55,808 bases of DNA, from the NCBI GenBank assembly GCA_950097035.1, contig CATNDT010000001.1, forward strand, positions 12,878 to 68,685, written 5' to 3'. Source of the stretch: an uncultured Oscillibacter sp. GTDB taxonomy: Bacteria; Bacillota; Clostridia; Oscillospirales; Oscillospiraceae. Positions 35,321 to 44,712 of the stretch are shown here, one piece after another. The first letter of the stretch is position 1. Each line of letters begins with the position of its first letter. The position numbers and the translations under genes are program-made. The notes below the pieces were generated by a model, which worked only from the letters and a program-made list of their open reading frames with translations, was not told where the DNA came from and did no database searches.

Positions 35321-36282
35321 CCCGGGGAAGAAAAACCGCCGTATTTTCTGTTGTAGGTCTGTTCCTGCTTCTGGCGGCTGCGGGATATTATTTCAGAGGT
35401 CATCAGGGAGGTGATTCATCCATACAGAAGAAATCTGCCGTGCCGCCCGGCATCTTGACCGGCGTCACATACAGCCACACCAGCGGCATGGTTGCCAGAG
35501 CGGATTTTGCCATCACGCTTTCGCCGGAGGCCATTCTGGAAACAAGCTATTATCCGGCCCTTGATCCGGATACGGCGGAGGACGAGGACTGGTATCATCC
35601 GTCCACCAAAGAGAATGTCCCCATCACCGCGGCTCAGTGGTCGGATGTGGAGCAGATCATTCTGGAGCTCTACCCGCTGATGGAGCCCATCCCGGAAAAC
35701 CGGCGTGAGGTGAAGCTGCCACCGGGGATCGAAGTCATGGATGGCGGGGACTCCACCAGCCTGATCCTGACCTGGAGCACAGAAGACGGAACACGGAGCA
35801 TCCGTTATGATCCGCCAAACGACCGCCGTATCCATACGCTGATCGCTCTGCTGGAGGAGCTGGCCGACCCCATTGGACGGGAGATCCCCCGCTATGCCCC
35901 GCCGGAGCTGAGCGGCTTCTATATGGGGCAGTCCGGGGCTCTCTTTTCCAAGGACTATTCCTTCCAATTCGATCGGGGCCCGTCTGTTGTGTACGGAGAG
36001 GACGCCCCCTATATCCTCTGGGCCAGATTTACCCCGTCCGGTCAGAAGCAGGAGATCTGGAGTGACTGGGCCGTGTCAGATGAGGAGTGGGATGCATTCA
36101 CCGCGTTTGCGGAGGAGATCCGTCTGGAAGAACAGCCGGACGGCAGCTCGGAAAAGCCGGCCTGCACCCTCTATTACTCTGACGGCAAACAGCAGCAGAA
36201 GAAATTGGATCAGGAAACAGCGAAGCAGCTCCGGGCGTATTTTACAGAGCTGGCCCTGTGCCTGCTGGATGAACAGCCATAG
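35317..36282 (+). CDS. membrane-anchored extracellular protein, unknown
   Basis: A 321-aa protein with one N-terminal membrane anchor (FSVVGLFLLLAAAGYYF) and an acidic extracellular domain with no recognised family. Mixed beta segments and an RSIRYDPPNDRRIHTLIALLEEL helix are visible. The start overlaps the SPFH stop (ATGA) without a strong ribosome site, so translation is probably coupled. Alternatively it is an uncleaved signal-peptide protein. Function unknown; its position links it to the envelope-stress set. Confidence 0.72.
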   Translation: MTRGRKTAVFSVVGLFLLLAAAGYYFRGHQGGDSSIQKKSAVPPGILTGVTYSHTSGMVARADFAITLSPEAILETSYYPALDPDTAEDEDWYHPSTKENVPITAAQWSDVEQIILELYPLMEPIPENRREVKLPPGIEVMDGGDSTSLILTWSTEDGTRSIRYDPPNDRRIHTLIALLEELADPIGREIPRYAPPELSGFYMGQSGALFSKDYSFQFDRGPSVVYGEDAPYILWARFTPSGQKQEIWSDWAVSDEEWDAFTAFAEEIRLEEQPDGSSEKPACTLYYSDGKQQQKKLDQETAKQLRAYFTELALCLLDEQP

Positions 36283-36326
36283 TACGCAAATCAATCCATA
36301 AAAACAGAACATAGGAGGTACTACAA

Positions 36327-36728
36327 ATGAAAGGTCAGAAGATTTTGAAAGTCACATCCATTCTCATGATCATCGGCGGCATCATCGCCGCCATCGCCGG
36401 CGTCATTGCCATTCTCGGCGTCAGCGCCCTGGCAGCCCTGTCGGGGAGCGCGGAGGGTACCGGCCTGCTCTATGCCAGCTCCATTCTTGTAACTGTGGCC
36501 TCTGTGATCCAGTTCATCGCGGGCATCAAGGGCATCGGGGCCTGCAGCGCACCCCAGAAGGCCGCTTCCTGCGTCAAATGGGGCATTATCATTGCGATCT
36601 TAGCGATCATCTCCATTATCATTGGCCTTGTAGGCGGAGGCCAGTTCAGCATCACCAGTCTGGTGCTCAATCTTCTGCTGCCGGGATTGTATGTCTACGG
36701 CGCCATGCAGATGAAGGGTACCGCGTAA
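36327..36728 (+). CDS. small four-helix integral membrane protein
   Basis: A 133-aa protein with four predicted membrane segments and almost no soluble loops (MIIGGIIAAIAGVIAILG, LLYASSILVTVASVIQFIAG, IIIAILAIISIIIGLVGG, LVLNLLLPGLYVYGAM). Family not certain; similar small proteins are annotated as DUF-type membrane proteins in Clostridia. AGGAGG precedes the ATG. It could be the membrane dock for the SPFH or DUF4428 proteins around it. Confidence 0.75.
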   Translation: MKGQKILKVTSILMIIGGIIAAIAGVIAILGVSALAALSGSAEGTGLLYASSILVTVASVIQFIAGIKGIGACSAPQKAASCVKWGIIIAILAIISIIIGLVGGGQFSITSLVLNLLLPGLYVYGAMQMKGTA

Positions 36729-36750
36729 GCGGCTTCAGAAAGGGGTGCAG

Positions 36751-37602
36751 ATGATGGGGCTCTTTGGAAAACTATTTGATAAAAAGGAATGCTCGGTCTG
36801 CGGCGGCGAGATCGGGCTGCTGGGCAACCGCAAGCTGGAGGACGGCAATCTGTGCAAGGAATGCGCCGCCAAGCTCTCCCCCTGGTTCAGCGACCGCCGC
36901 CAGAGCACGGTGGCGGAGATCCAGGAGCAGCTGACCTACCGGGAGGCCAATCAAGCCAAGGTATCCTCTTTTCGCACCACCCGTACTCTGGGTGAGCGTA
37001 CCAAGGTGCTGCTGGACGAGGATGCGGGTCTGTTTATGGTCACCTCCGCCAGAAATTGGGAGGAGGCCAATCCGGATGTGCTGTCCTTTTCCGATGTGAC
37101 CGGCTGCAAGCTGGACATCGACGAGCGCAGGACGGAGATCGAATACAGGGATAAGGATGGAGAGCGGCAGAGCTTCAATCCCAAACGGTATGCCTATTCC
37201 TACGATTTCTACATCGTGATCAACGTCAACAATCCCTATTTCAGCGAGATCCGCTTCCAACTCAACAGCAGCTCAGTGGATAACGATGAGGAAACACTGC
37301 TGGATGGGCCCAACGCCATGCGCAGACCCCGCGGGGGTCTCCGGGCTAAAGCCGGCGGAATGGGCGGCGGCTCCCTGACCTCCAACGCGGAGGAGGTGCG
37401 CTCCAGCGTGGAATACCGGCAATATGAGGAAATGGGCTGTGAGATCCGGGATGCGCTGCTGCAGGTCCGGCAGCAGGCGCGGGAGGAAGCGGCCGCGGCA
37501 GCAGCACCCAAGGCGGCGGTGACCTGTCCGTACTGCGGGGCGACCACCACACCGGATGCCAGCGGCTGCTGCGAGTTTTGCGGCGGCGCAATCAACGGAT
37601 AA
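36751..37602 (+). CDS. DUF4428-type zinc-ribbon protein
   Basis: A 283-aa protein with an N-terminal DUF4428-like zinc ribbon (CSVCGGEIGLLGNRKL...CKECAAKL), a PH-like central domain (about 90-180, LSFSDVTGCKLDIDERRTEI), an Ala-rich helix and a C-terminal ribbon (CPYCGATTTPDASGCCEFCG). Ribbons at both ends suggest an adaptor. ATG 36751 is preferred over the track GTG at 36745, which is part of AAAGGGGTG. The neighbours (SPFH and AIM24) share the theme of membrane-associated scaffold proteins. Confidence 0.8.
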   Translation: MMGLFGKLFDKKECSVCGGEIGLLGNRKLEDGNLCKECAAKLSPWFSDRRQSTVAEIQEQLTYREANQAKVSSFRTTRTLGERTKVLLDEDAGLFMVTSARNWEEANPDVLSFSDVTGCKLDIDERRTEIEYRDKDGERQSFNPKRYAYSYDFYIVINVNNPYFSEIRFQLNSSSVDNDEETLLDGPNAMRRPRGGLRAKAGGMGGGSLTSNAEEVRSSVEYRQYEEMGCEIRDALLQVRQQAREEAAAAAAPKAAVTCPYCGATTTPDASGCCEFCGGAING

Positions 37603-37650
37603 GAATATCTTGGAGCAATAGAAAACAACGAAAATGAAAGGAGCTTCACC

Positions 37651-38334
37651 ATGAAGAAGTATGAAATTTTAGGAGAAAATCTGCCGGTCGTCGTATGTGA
37701 ATTGTCCCCAGGCGAATCCATGATCACGGAGAGCGGCAGCATGAGCTGGATGAGCCCAAATATGAAAATGGAAACCACCACCGGAGGCGGTATGAAGAAG
37801 ATGCTGGGGCGGCTGGTGTCCGGCGATTCCGCATTCCAGAACAAGTTCACCGCAGAGGGCGGGGACGGGATCATCGCCTTCGCTTCCAGCTTTCCCGGGG
37901 CCATCAAGGCTCTGAACATCAGTGCCGGCCGGTCCATGATTGTGCAGAAAAGCGCGTTTCTTGCCTCTGAGGAGGGTGTGGAACTATCCATGCACTTCCA
38001 GAAAAAACTGGGCTCCGGCATCTTTGGCGGCGAGGGCTTCATCATGCAGAAACTGAGCGGAAACGGGATCGCCTTTATTGAGATCGACGGTCACGCGGCA
38101 GAGTATGACCTGAGCGCCGGACAGGAGCTTCTGGTCAGCACAGGGTACCTGGCGGCTATGGAGGAGAGCTGCACCATGGATGTGGTTGCGGTCAAGGGCG
38201 CAAAGAACATGCTCCTGGGCGGAGAGGGTATTTTCAATACCGTTGTCCGGGGACCCGGCAAGGTGATCCTGCAGACCATGCCCATCAGCAAGGTAGCCGA
38301 GCTGCTGACGCCGTTTTTCAGCAACAAAAAATAA
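37651..38334 (+). CDS. AIM24-family protein
   Basis: A 227-aa protein of the AIM24/TIGR00266 family, a trimeric beta-helical fold found in bacteria, often near SPFH or stress genes. Typical features are the ESGSMSWMSPN start, the SFPGAIKALN segment and the G-rich FIMQKLSGNGIAFIEIDG turn, together with LSAGQELLVSTGYLAAM. Length is normal. GAAAGGAG precedes the ATG. The biochemical role of the family is not settled. Its placement among SPFH, TPM and lipoprotein genes supports an envelope-maintenance role. Confidence 0.88.
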   Translation: MKKYEILGENLPVVVCELSPGESMITESGSMSWMSPNMKMETTTGGGMKKMLGRLVSGDSAFQNKFTAEGGDGIIAFASSFPGAIKALNISAGRSMIVQKSAFLASEEGVELSMHFQKKLGSGIFGGEGFIMQKLSGNGIAFIEIDGHAAEYDLSAGQELLVSTGYLAAMEESCTMDVVAVKGAKNMLLGGEGIFNTVVRGPGKVILQTMPISKVAELLTPFFSNKK

Positions 38335-38358
38335 GAAAGGACAGAGAGGAGAATGGCC

Positions 38359-39825
38359 ATGAAAACCAAGTTCAAGCTGTCGTGCCTGTTCCTTGCGGCG
38401 CTGATGCTGTTCAGCCTCACTGCCTGCGGCAAGGACAACCCGGAGCCCAGCTCGACATCGGAAGGAACCGAGCAGACAAAGCCTCCTGTGGAAGCGGGAA
38501 GCGGAACAACGATCCATACAAATCTGTGGGATCTTACTTACGATGAGGCGGACGGCTGGGTCTATGAGGAGGACGACCTTCATGACGATGAAACATCCTC
38601 CAAGATCATCCTGACGCTTCCCAAGGAAGGCGAGGATGGAAGCATCGTCGATGCGGAGATCCGCGTTTCTGTGGAAGATCCGTATACCTTCCGGGACTAT
38701 CTCACCAGCTACGGCTTTGACGAGTACGAATATGCAGTCGATCAGGCCTATGATCTTACTCCCGTCGGCGGCATCGATTGCCTCAAAGCAGAAGGAAACT
38801 ATTGGGGCTCCCCCTGCCTGCGGTATATGAACCGGGTGGAGGGTGCGGGAGCCACCGTATTTATGGAGATCATCGGCGAGTTCGAGGATGAGCGTGTAGA
38901 CAAGCTGCTCTCCGGCCTGACGATCCATCTGGAGGATACCGGAAACGAGGATGGCCCCTGGTACTGGGAGGGTGAGCCCTTTTCCGCCCAGCCCCGCAGC
39001 GTCATGGTGGGGACGTATACGCTCAGCAGCCAGTGGCTGCCTATTACAGACTGCATCATCACAAAGGAGACCTTCGATCATGCGGCTGCTGTCACAGGAG
39101 ATCAGGCTTACCTTCTGGTGGACGGAGAATTGAAGCGCTTTGATTACGACGGCGCCTCTTTGAAATTTGCGGAAGATATTGTGCTGGACGCGGAATATGA
39201 GGATATTTCCGCCGACACCACAGGGACCCTCTGGCTGGCGAATTTTATGGAGCCGCTGATCAGCTGGAAGGACGGCGCACAGACGGCGTCCTATGAGGGC
39301 CCGGATCACGTCACCATGCACCCATCCGGGACCTGGGGCGTCAGCTGGTTCTCCGGCCCGGAATGTGAAAAGATCACCCTCTCCGGCGGAGCCCTCAAGA
39401 CGGAGCCCATTGTATTCCAGGAAGTGGATATCCTCAGTCATCTGCTGATCGACGACAGCCACATCTATGTCTGCGGGTCTGCCGTGGATGGCAGCGGTCA
39501 CAAGGTGTTTGTCTATGACAGCAATGGCGCGCTGCAAATGACTTTGGCAGATTCCGACGGAAGCGGCCTGGGAAGCATTACCTTTATTACGCAGACCGCA
39601 AATGGCTATCTGGCCCTGGACGGAAATATGCGTGAGGTGGTGCTCTGGACCAAGGACGGCGCCTATCTCGGCGAGGCGGATGACGGCGACCTGTTCGGCA
39701 CGGACTATCCCTGGTTCTGCGGCGGCGCGAAGCTGGCTGACGGCAGCATCCTTGCCATTATGACCGAAGACAGAGCGGACGAGTCCGCAATGGAACTGGT
39801 TGCATTCAAACTCAGTGGCTTTTAA
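38359..39825 (+). CDS. lipoprotein with propeller-like C-terminus
   Basis: A 488-aa lipoprotein (lipobox SLTAC). After a Ser/Glu-rich spacer comes an alpha/beta domain of about 170 residues (TFRDYLTSYGFDEYEY). The C-terminal half has repeating GxLWLANF, HIYVCGSAVD, YLALDGNM and DGSILAIM strands, which suggest a beta-propeller. ATG 38359 is seven bases after AGGAG; the track ATG 38353 is too close to it. No enzyme motif. It follows AIM24 by 24 nt and precedes another lipoprotein by 12 nt. Confidence 0.75.
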   Translation: MKTKFKLSCLFLAALMLFSLTACGKDNPEPSSTSEGTEQTKPPVEAGSGTTIHTNLWDLTYDEADGWVYEEDDLHDDETSSKIILTLPKEGEDGSIVDAEIRVSVEDPYTFRDYLTSYGFDEYEYAVDQAYDLTPVGGIDCLKAEGNYWGSPCLRYMNRVEGAGATVFMEIIGEFEDERVDKLLSGLTIHLEDTGNEDGPWYWEGEPFSAQPRSVMVGTYTLSSQWLPITDCIITKETFDHAAAVTGDQAYLLVDGELKRFDYDGASLKFAEDIVLDAEYEDISADTTGTLWLANFMEPLISWKDGAQTASYEGPDHVTMHPSGTWGVSWFSGPECEKITLSGGALKTEPIVFQEVDILSHLLIDDSHIYVCGSAVDGSGHKVFVYDSNGALQMTLADSDGSGLGSITFITQTANGYLALDGNMREVVLWTKDGAYLGEADDGDLFGTDYPWFCGGAKLADGSILAIMTEDRADESAMELVAFKLSGF

Positions 39826-39837
39826 GGAGGGCCTGAC

Positions 39838-40848
39838 ATGAAACGCACGAGGTTATTCTGCGTCCTGCTTGCGGCGGCGATGCTGCTCAGTCTGGCCGCC
39901 TGCGGCAAGGACGACCCGAAAGAGTCCAATTCGCTCCAGATCGGGGACTATGCGCTGCTCTACAAGGGGGCCAGCATCATGGAGGACTCAGATGGAAACG
40001 ACGCGCTGGTCCTGACGCTGGATTTTACCAACAACAGCAAGGACAGCGGCTCCTATGTATGGTCCATCTCTGAAACAGCGATACAGAACGGCGCAGAATT
40101 GGCTATCGCCACCGTCTTTGCGAACAGCGACTCCTACGACACGGTGATCGACAGTCAATTTACGGATGTCGCGCCGGGTGAAACCCTTGAACTCCGCACC
40201 GCCTTTGTGCTGGCGGATACCACCAGCAAGGTCGAGGTGACCTTTGAGGAGGCGTTCGGCGACAAAACCGGTAAGATCACCGTCGATCCGTCCACACTCA
40301 GCCGGGAAGCGGCGGGAAGCGGTACGGGTCAGGATACTGGAACCGGAGATATACTGCTGGACTGGTGGAACGGCGACTGGTACGGCTGGTGGATCATGAC
40401 CGGCTGCTCGGGCGACTACGAGGATCTGGAGGGCGCCTGGTGGGACATCTGCGGCGCCATTGACATCGGCGGGGACGGCACGGGCACTGTCACCCTCTGG
40501 GATGAGGACTACACGAAGTCGGAACCGATGGTCTCCGCGTCGGTCAGCCTCAGTGATGATGGGACCAGCATATATGGCACCATGACATCCGAGGGCGGCG
40601 CCTTCACGGATATTGCGCTGGAGCACGGGGACTGGATCGTTGACCCGGGACTGGTGGACTATGGGGACATGATCCACATTGACGGTGATTACGAAAACGG
40701 CGGAGATGCGTTCCACTATGATATCTACCTGCGCCCGTGGGGGACCTATTGGGTGGATGTGGACGAGGAGGATCTGCCCAATCTCTATGACAGCTGGTAT
40801 CTGCCTCTGATCGATGCGGAGGAGCCTATGCCGGACAGCATCGGATGA
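39838..40848 (+). CDS. DUF5067-type lipoprotein
   Basis: A 336-aa lipoprotein (lipobox SLAAC, Cys about 21). The mature N-terminal domain, about residues 30-150, has the DUF5067-like pattern (ALVLTLDFTNNSKDSGSYVW, SDSYDTVIDSQFTDVAPGETLEL), an Ig-like fold seen in firmicute lipoproteins. The second half is Trp/Asp/Gly-rich (NGDWYGWWIMTG), perhaps lipocalin-like. AAGGAGG precedes the ATG. A strong hairpin follows the stop. Function unknown. Confidence 0.78.
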   Translation: MKRTRLFCVLLAAAMLLSLAACGKDDPKESNSLQIGDYALLYKGASIMEDSDGNDALVLTLDFTNNSKDSGSYVWSISETAIQNGAELAIATVFANSDSYDTVIDSQFTDVAPGETLELRTAFVLADTTSKVEVTFEEAFGDKTGKITVDPSTLSREAAGSGTGQDTGTGDILLDWWNGDWYGWWIMTGCSGDYEDLEGAWWDICGAIDIGGDGTGTVTLWDEDYTKSEPMVSASVSLSDDGTSIYGTMTSEGGAFTDIALEHGDWIVDPGLVDYGDMIHIDGDYENGGDAFHYDIYLRPWGTYWVDVDEEDLPNLYDSWYLPLIDAEEPMPDSIG

Positions 40849-40857
40849 CACCAGAAT

Positions 40858-40900
40858 GGGGATCGTTCCCGCCCCATTTGGGGCGGAGCGATCCCCGTTT
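40858..40900 (+). terminator. hairpin, probable partial terminator
   Basis: GGGGATCG plus an inner GCCCC stem pair with GGGGC and CGATCCCC around an ATTT loop, followed only by GTTTGC. The poor T-run suggests a weak terminator or an mRNA end that tunes expression of the distal genes. I see no separate promoter after it. Confidence 0.6.
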
Positions 40901-40940
40901 GCGCAATGGTATGGAGCAGTGACGTTTGAAAGGAGCAGTT

Positions 40941-42161
40941 ATGAAAAGGACATCAAAACGAGTGATCGCATTTTTTCTAATACTGGTTCTGGTGCTGTCT
41001 CTCTGTGCCTGCGCGCAAAAACAGCAAGCGGGAACAGACGAACCAAATCGAAGCGCCGATGGTGAGACGCTGTCTGGTATGCCCGATCAAAAACTGCCGG
41101 AAAAGCTGCGCCCGGGGGCCGGGGGATCGGATATGCAGCCGACACCGACCGGATTCTCCGCGGAAGCGGAACAATCTCTTGTTTGGCTGCGGGAGAGAAT
41201 GGCTTTTCCGCAGACCATGTTCGGCGCGGCCTTCCTGGGCTATACCGGAGAAGCGTCTGATGGAGATTGGCTGTCAGAAACAGACCAAGCGACGCTGCAG
41301 AAATACCCTTTTATTTCCGAAATCGATACGGGGCATACCATCGGGGACGATGATTATCTGTATTGTCTCGTGCCGCTTGATGAAAATGCCACGGTTTCCG
41401 TCAATCTCATGCGGTGGGATTCGAAATCAGATACTGAAGAGGTCATCGAGGTTCTCTACCGGTCTGAAGTTGGAGATCCGCTGCTGATCTTTGCAGCCGG
41501 CGGGGACGATGCATACGCATACCTGTCCTACATACAGGTCCAGATCGTAGACAACGCAGGCAACAGCTGCGTGTGGGAGCCGCAGCTCTATACATCAACG
41601 GGGCACATCGTGCCATGTTTCTCGGAAAACGGAGACTACCTCTCCTTCGACTTTACGGAATACGGCTGGCAGGGCGTTCCTTCCGAGCTTGCACCGTGGC
41701 TGGCAGACGGCTGGAGCGGCGTCTATGCCTCCGGGCTTGGCGGCAGCTGGACAACGCAGGCAGCGGCATGGGATACGGACCGTATCGCAAATTACTACCT
41801 GTGGTTCTTTCCCGAGGATGAGATGGGAGGAACGGTCGAACTGTATTGGGAATACGAGGGTGCCGATCCTTCTAAAACGACGTGGGAAGAGGTGTGGAGC
41901 GGTTTCTGGACGACCACATCCGTCATGGATGGACCCAGTTATGTGACCGTCAGCCTGTCCCTTGTTGGCGGTGATAACTATGGCGTCACAGACGGCCCGT
42001 ATTATATCTCGGAGACTTATCCGATTTTGATGAGTCCCAGCGGCGAGGAGATGGTGATCGGCGCTGGGGAGAACGAAGTCAGCCTGCCGTTTATGCCGAA
42101 GTACGACGCGCAGCTGTGCGTCCTGACGCTGGACAGCTTGCTCACCGACCCGCTCGGCTGA
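40941..42161 (+). CDS. lipoprotein, paralogue of the 44,713 gene
   Basis: A 406-aa lipoprotein (lipobox SLCAC). Its domain from about residue 70 aligns by eye with that of the gene at 44,713: FLGYTGE/YLGYRKQ, ISEIDTGHTIG/LLHIPAEHILG, YCLVPLDENATVSVNLMRW/FCIVPRDENTSLAVNHVTW, and a shared later FDFTEYGWQG/DFGIWGYVTG part. No known family. ATG 40941 has AAAGGAG upstream; the track start is five codons earlier. It starts the second half of the envelope operon after a weak terminator. Confidence 0.75.
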   Translation: MKRTSKRVIAFFLILVLVLSLCACAQKQQAGTDEPNRSADGETLSGMPDQKLPEKLRPGAGGSDMQPTPTGFSAEAEQSLVWLRERMAFPQTMFGAAFLGYTGEASDGDWLSETDQATLQKYPFISEIDTGHTIGDDDYLYCLVPLDENATVSVNLMRWDSKSDTEEVIEVLYRSEVGDPLLIFAAGGDDAYAYLSYIQVQIVDNAGNSCVWEPQLYTSTGHIVPCFSENGDYLSFDFTEYGWQGVPSELAPWLADGWSGVYASGLGGSWTTQAAAWDTDRIANYYLWFFPEDEMGGTVELYWEYEGADPSKTTWEEVWSGFWTTTSVMDGPSYVTVSLSLVGGDNYGVTDGPYYISETYPILMSPSGEEMVIGAGENEVSLPFMPKYDAQLCVLTLDSLLTDPLG

Positions 42162-42230
42162 TCTTCTGCGGATTACGGCCTGTTTCGGTATAGACCGTTA
42201 CAGCGCCGGCATGGGAAGGAGGAATTTCAG

Positions 42231-43364
42231 ATGCCAACACAGGTAACAAATTATCAATGCCCCAGCTGCACGGGACCGCTGCATTTTTCCGGTGCGTCCG
42301 GCCGGTTGGAGTGCGAATACTGCGGCGCCAGTTATGATGTGGCGGAGATCGAGGCGCTCTACGCAGAGAAAGAAAAAAAGGCGGCAGAAGCCCAGCAGGC
42401 GGCGGAGGAAGGCGGCGCCGGACAGGGCGCGCCGGCCACGGATGGAGGCGCATGGGACACCTCTGACTTTTGCGAGGATTGGGGGGCTGAGGGCGACGGT
42501 ATGCGGGCCTACGGCTGCCCCAGCTGCGGCGCGGAGCTCATCTGCGAGGAGAGCACGGCGGCGACCTCCTGCCCCTATTGCGGGAACCCCACCGTGGTGC
42601 CGGGCCAGTTCTCCGGGGCACTGCGGCCGGATTTCATCGTTCCGTTCAAGCTGAGCAAGGAAGATGCGGTAAAGGCCCTCAAGTCCCACTACAAAGGGAA
42701 GTTTTTCCTGCCGAAAAGCTTTACCGGTGAAAATCATGTGCAGGAGATCCGGGGGATCTATGTTCCCTTCTGGATGTTCGACGGCGAGGCGGAGGGCGAT
42801 GCCCATTATGAGGCTGCCCGCTCCCGTACATACCGTTCCGGCGACTACGAGATCACGGAGACGAAACACTACGATGTCTACCGGGCCGGAACCGTCACCT
42901 TTGAGAAAGTGCCGGTGGACGCCTCCAGCAAGATGCCGGACGGCCACATGGACTCCATTGAACCCTATGACTACAAGGAGCTGAAGCCCTTTTCCACCGC
43001 GTATCTCCCCGGCTTCCTGGCCGATAAGTTCGATGTGACGGTGGAACAGAGCCGGCAGCGGGCGGATCAGCGCTGTGAGGGGACCCTTGCCTCCGCGCTG
43101 CGCGGCACAGTGAAGCGTTATGACCTCTGCGTTCTCAGAGAAAGCAGCGTTCACCTGCGCAGGGGCAAGGTGCATTACGCCCTGATGCCCGTCTGGATGC
43201 TGAATACCAAGTGGCATGGGAAGGACTTCCTCTTTGCCATGAATGGACAGACCGGAAAGCTGGTGGGCGACCTGCCGGTCAGCTGGGGGAAGTTCTGGGG
43301 GCTGTTTGCCGCCATCGCCGTCCCCCTATCTGTGATCAGTTCGGCGCTGGTCCTATTGCCGTGA
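42231..43364 (+). CDS. TFIIB-type zinc-ribbon membrane protein (YdjG-like)
   Basis: A 377-aa protein with two N-terminal zinc ribbons (CPSCTGPLHF..CEYCGASYD; CPSCGAELIC..CPYCGNP). A charged coiled spacer separates them. A conserved domain follows (PDFIVPFKLSKEDAVKAL, IRGIYVPFWMFDGEAEG, YALMPVWMLNTKWHGK), and one C-terminal membrane segment ends the protein. This order matches the YdjG-type partners of PspA systems. AAGGAGG precedes the ATG. It is followed by a TPM gene, like ydjG-ydjH in B. subtilis. Confidence 0.86.
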   Translation: MPTQVTNYQCPSCTGPLHFSGASGRLECEYCGASYDVAEIEALYAEKEKKAAEAQQAAEEGGAGQGAPATDGGAWDTSDFCEDWGAEGDGMRAYGCPSCGAELICEESTAATSCPYCGNPTVVPGQFSGALRPDFIVPFKLSKEDAVKALKSHYKGKFFLPKSFTGENHVQEIRGIYVPFWMFDGEAEGDAHYEAARSRTYRSGDYEITETKHYDVYRAGTVTFEKVPVDASSKMPDGHMDSIEPYDYKELKPFSTAYLPGFLADKFDVTVEQSRQRADQRCEGTLASALRGTVKRYDLCVLRESSVHLRRGKVHYALMPVWMLNTKWHGKDFLFAMNGQTGKLVGDLPVSWGKFWGLFAAIAVPLSVISSALVLLP

Positions 43365-43383
43365 GAAAGGAGGCGGACCGGAT

Positions 43384-44700
43384 ATGAAGAAAGCATATAC
43401 TGCTCTCGCGCTGGCGTTCCTGTTGGCGCTGTCCCTCTGCAATCCCGCAATGGCGGCAATGGAGTACGGCGTGATCTATGACGAAACGGAATCCTTGGGA
43501 TCGCAGGAGCTGACCATGCAGGGAGAACAGACCCTCCCCCAGCTCTCCCAGGCGCTGGGCCTTGATCTGCGGGTGGATGTATTGACTCAAAACAGCTATG
43601 ACGGACTTGGCGACGCCGCCGCGGGGATCTATGAGGAATATGATTATGGCTATGGCGAGCACAAGGAGGGCGTAACGCTGACCATTCTGCTGGAACCGCA
43701 GGATGGGGATACCTACAGGATGGTTGACGAAAATGACTGGTGTGTCTACACCAGACTGAGCGATGAGCGGGGCAGCGGCCAGGAATTGTCCGACGCCGTC
43801 TACGATGCGGTACAGCCCTATATGGCGGCGCGGGCATGGAACGGTGAGGACATGACCATGAGCGCCGTGGCGCTGACCCAGGCAGTGGACGCCATGGCAG
43901 AAACGGCGGAGGAGTACATCCGCACAAATTGCCCGCCGGCCGGCTCCGGCGAGGATGCCGGTGTGGAAGAACCGGTGCAGGGCAGCGTCACGATGCAGTA
44001 TGTATTTGATGCTGCAGACCTTCTTCCCTATGAGAAGTGGGAAAAATTGGAGGCTCGGGCCGAAGCTATTTCCCAAAAGCAGGATTGCGGCGTTTATTTT
44101 GCTCTTGTAGATGATTACACGGAATACGGAAACGGCAGTGTCTTTGAGGTCACCTATCAGCTCTATCACGGCAGTGAGCTCGGTATGGGCAACGGGCGGG
44201 ATGGGATCATCGTGCTCCTGAGCATGGCCGAGCAGGACTACGCCATGTTCGTCTACGGCGAGTACGCCGAGTATGCCTTTGATGAATATGGGCAGGAGAA
44301 GCTGAAGGAGCAATTCCTGGGTGATTTTGGGGAAGACGACTGGTATGGCGGCATTTCCAATTACTTAGACGCCTGTGAGGAATATCTGACGAAAGCCGAC
44401 GCCGGCAAGCCGGTGCGCCGTCCTTACTGGATCTGGTTCGTCATTTCAGCAGGATGCTCCTGTCTGGCCGCAGGGACGGTTTGCCTGTGGCTGCTGCGTA
44501 AGATGAAGTCCGTCCATCAAAAGGCGGAAGCCGATGCGTACCTCACCGCTGGCGGCTTACACCTGACAAAGCAGTACGACCGGTACACCCATACCACCGA
44601 AACACGCACCAAGATCCAGAAAGAGAGCTCGGGCGGCAGCGGCGGCAGCACCTACAGCGAAAGCGGGGGCGGCGGCAGCGGCCGCAGCGGGAAATTCTGA
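43384..44700 (+). CDS. TPM-domain secreted/membrane protein (YdjH-like)
   Basis: A 438-aa protein with a signal peptide (FLLALSLCNPAMA), two TPM-like domains (about residues 25-180 and 205-335; second one VFDAADLLPYEKWEKLE...GNGRDGIIVLLSMAEQDYAMFVYGE), a membrane segment (WIWFVISAGCSCLAAG, about 349-371), a basic cytoplasmic part and a Gly/Ser-rich tail. TPM proteins act in repair of photosystem II in plants and with PspA systems in bacteria. AAAGGAGG precedes the ATG. With the preceding zinc-ribbon gene and the SPFH gene it completes a ydjGHI-like set. Confidence 0.87.
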   Translation: MKKAYTALALAFLLALSLCNPAMAAMEYGVIYDETESLGSQELTMQGEQTLPQLSQALGLDLRVDVLTQNSYDGLGDAAAGIYEEYDYGYGEHKEGVTLTILLEPQDGDTYRMVDENDWCVYTRLSDERGSGQELSDAVYDAVQPYMAARAWNGEDMTMSAVALTQAVDAMAETAEEYIRTNCPPAGSGEDAGVEEPVQGSVTMQYVFDAADLLPYEKWEKLEARAEAISQKQDCGVYFALVDDYTEYGNGSVFEVTYQLYHGSELGMGNGRDGIIVLLSMAEQDYAMFVYGEYAEYAFDEYGQEKLKEQFLGDFGEDDWYGGISNYLDACEEYLTKADAGKPVRRPYWIWFVISAGCSCLAAGTVCLWLLRKMKSVHQKAEADAYLTAGGLHLTKQYDRYTHTTETRTKIQKESSGGSGGSTYSESGGGGSGRSGKF

Positions 44701-44712
44701 GAAGGAGGCCGG

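Noticed and set aside
42198-43217. 339-aa minus-strand ORF over the TFIIB-ribbon gene
   Set aside because: Shadow frame; the plus-strand zinc ribbons and membrane segment are convincing.
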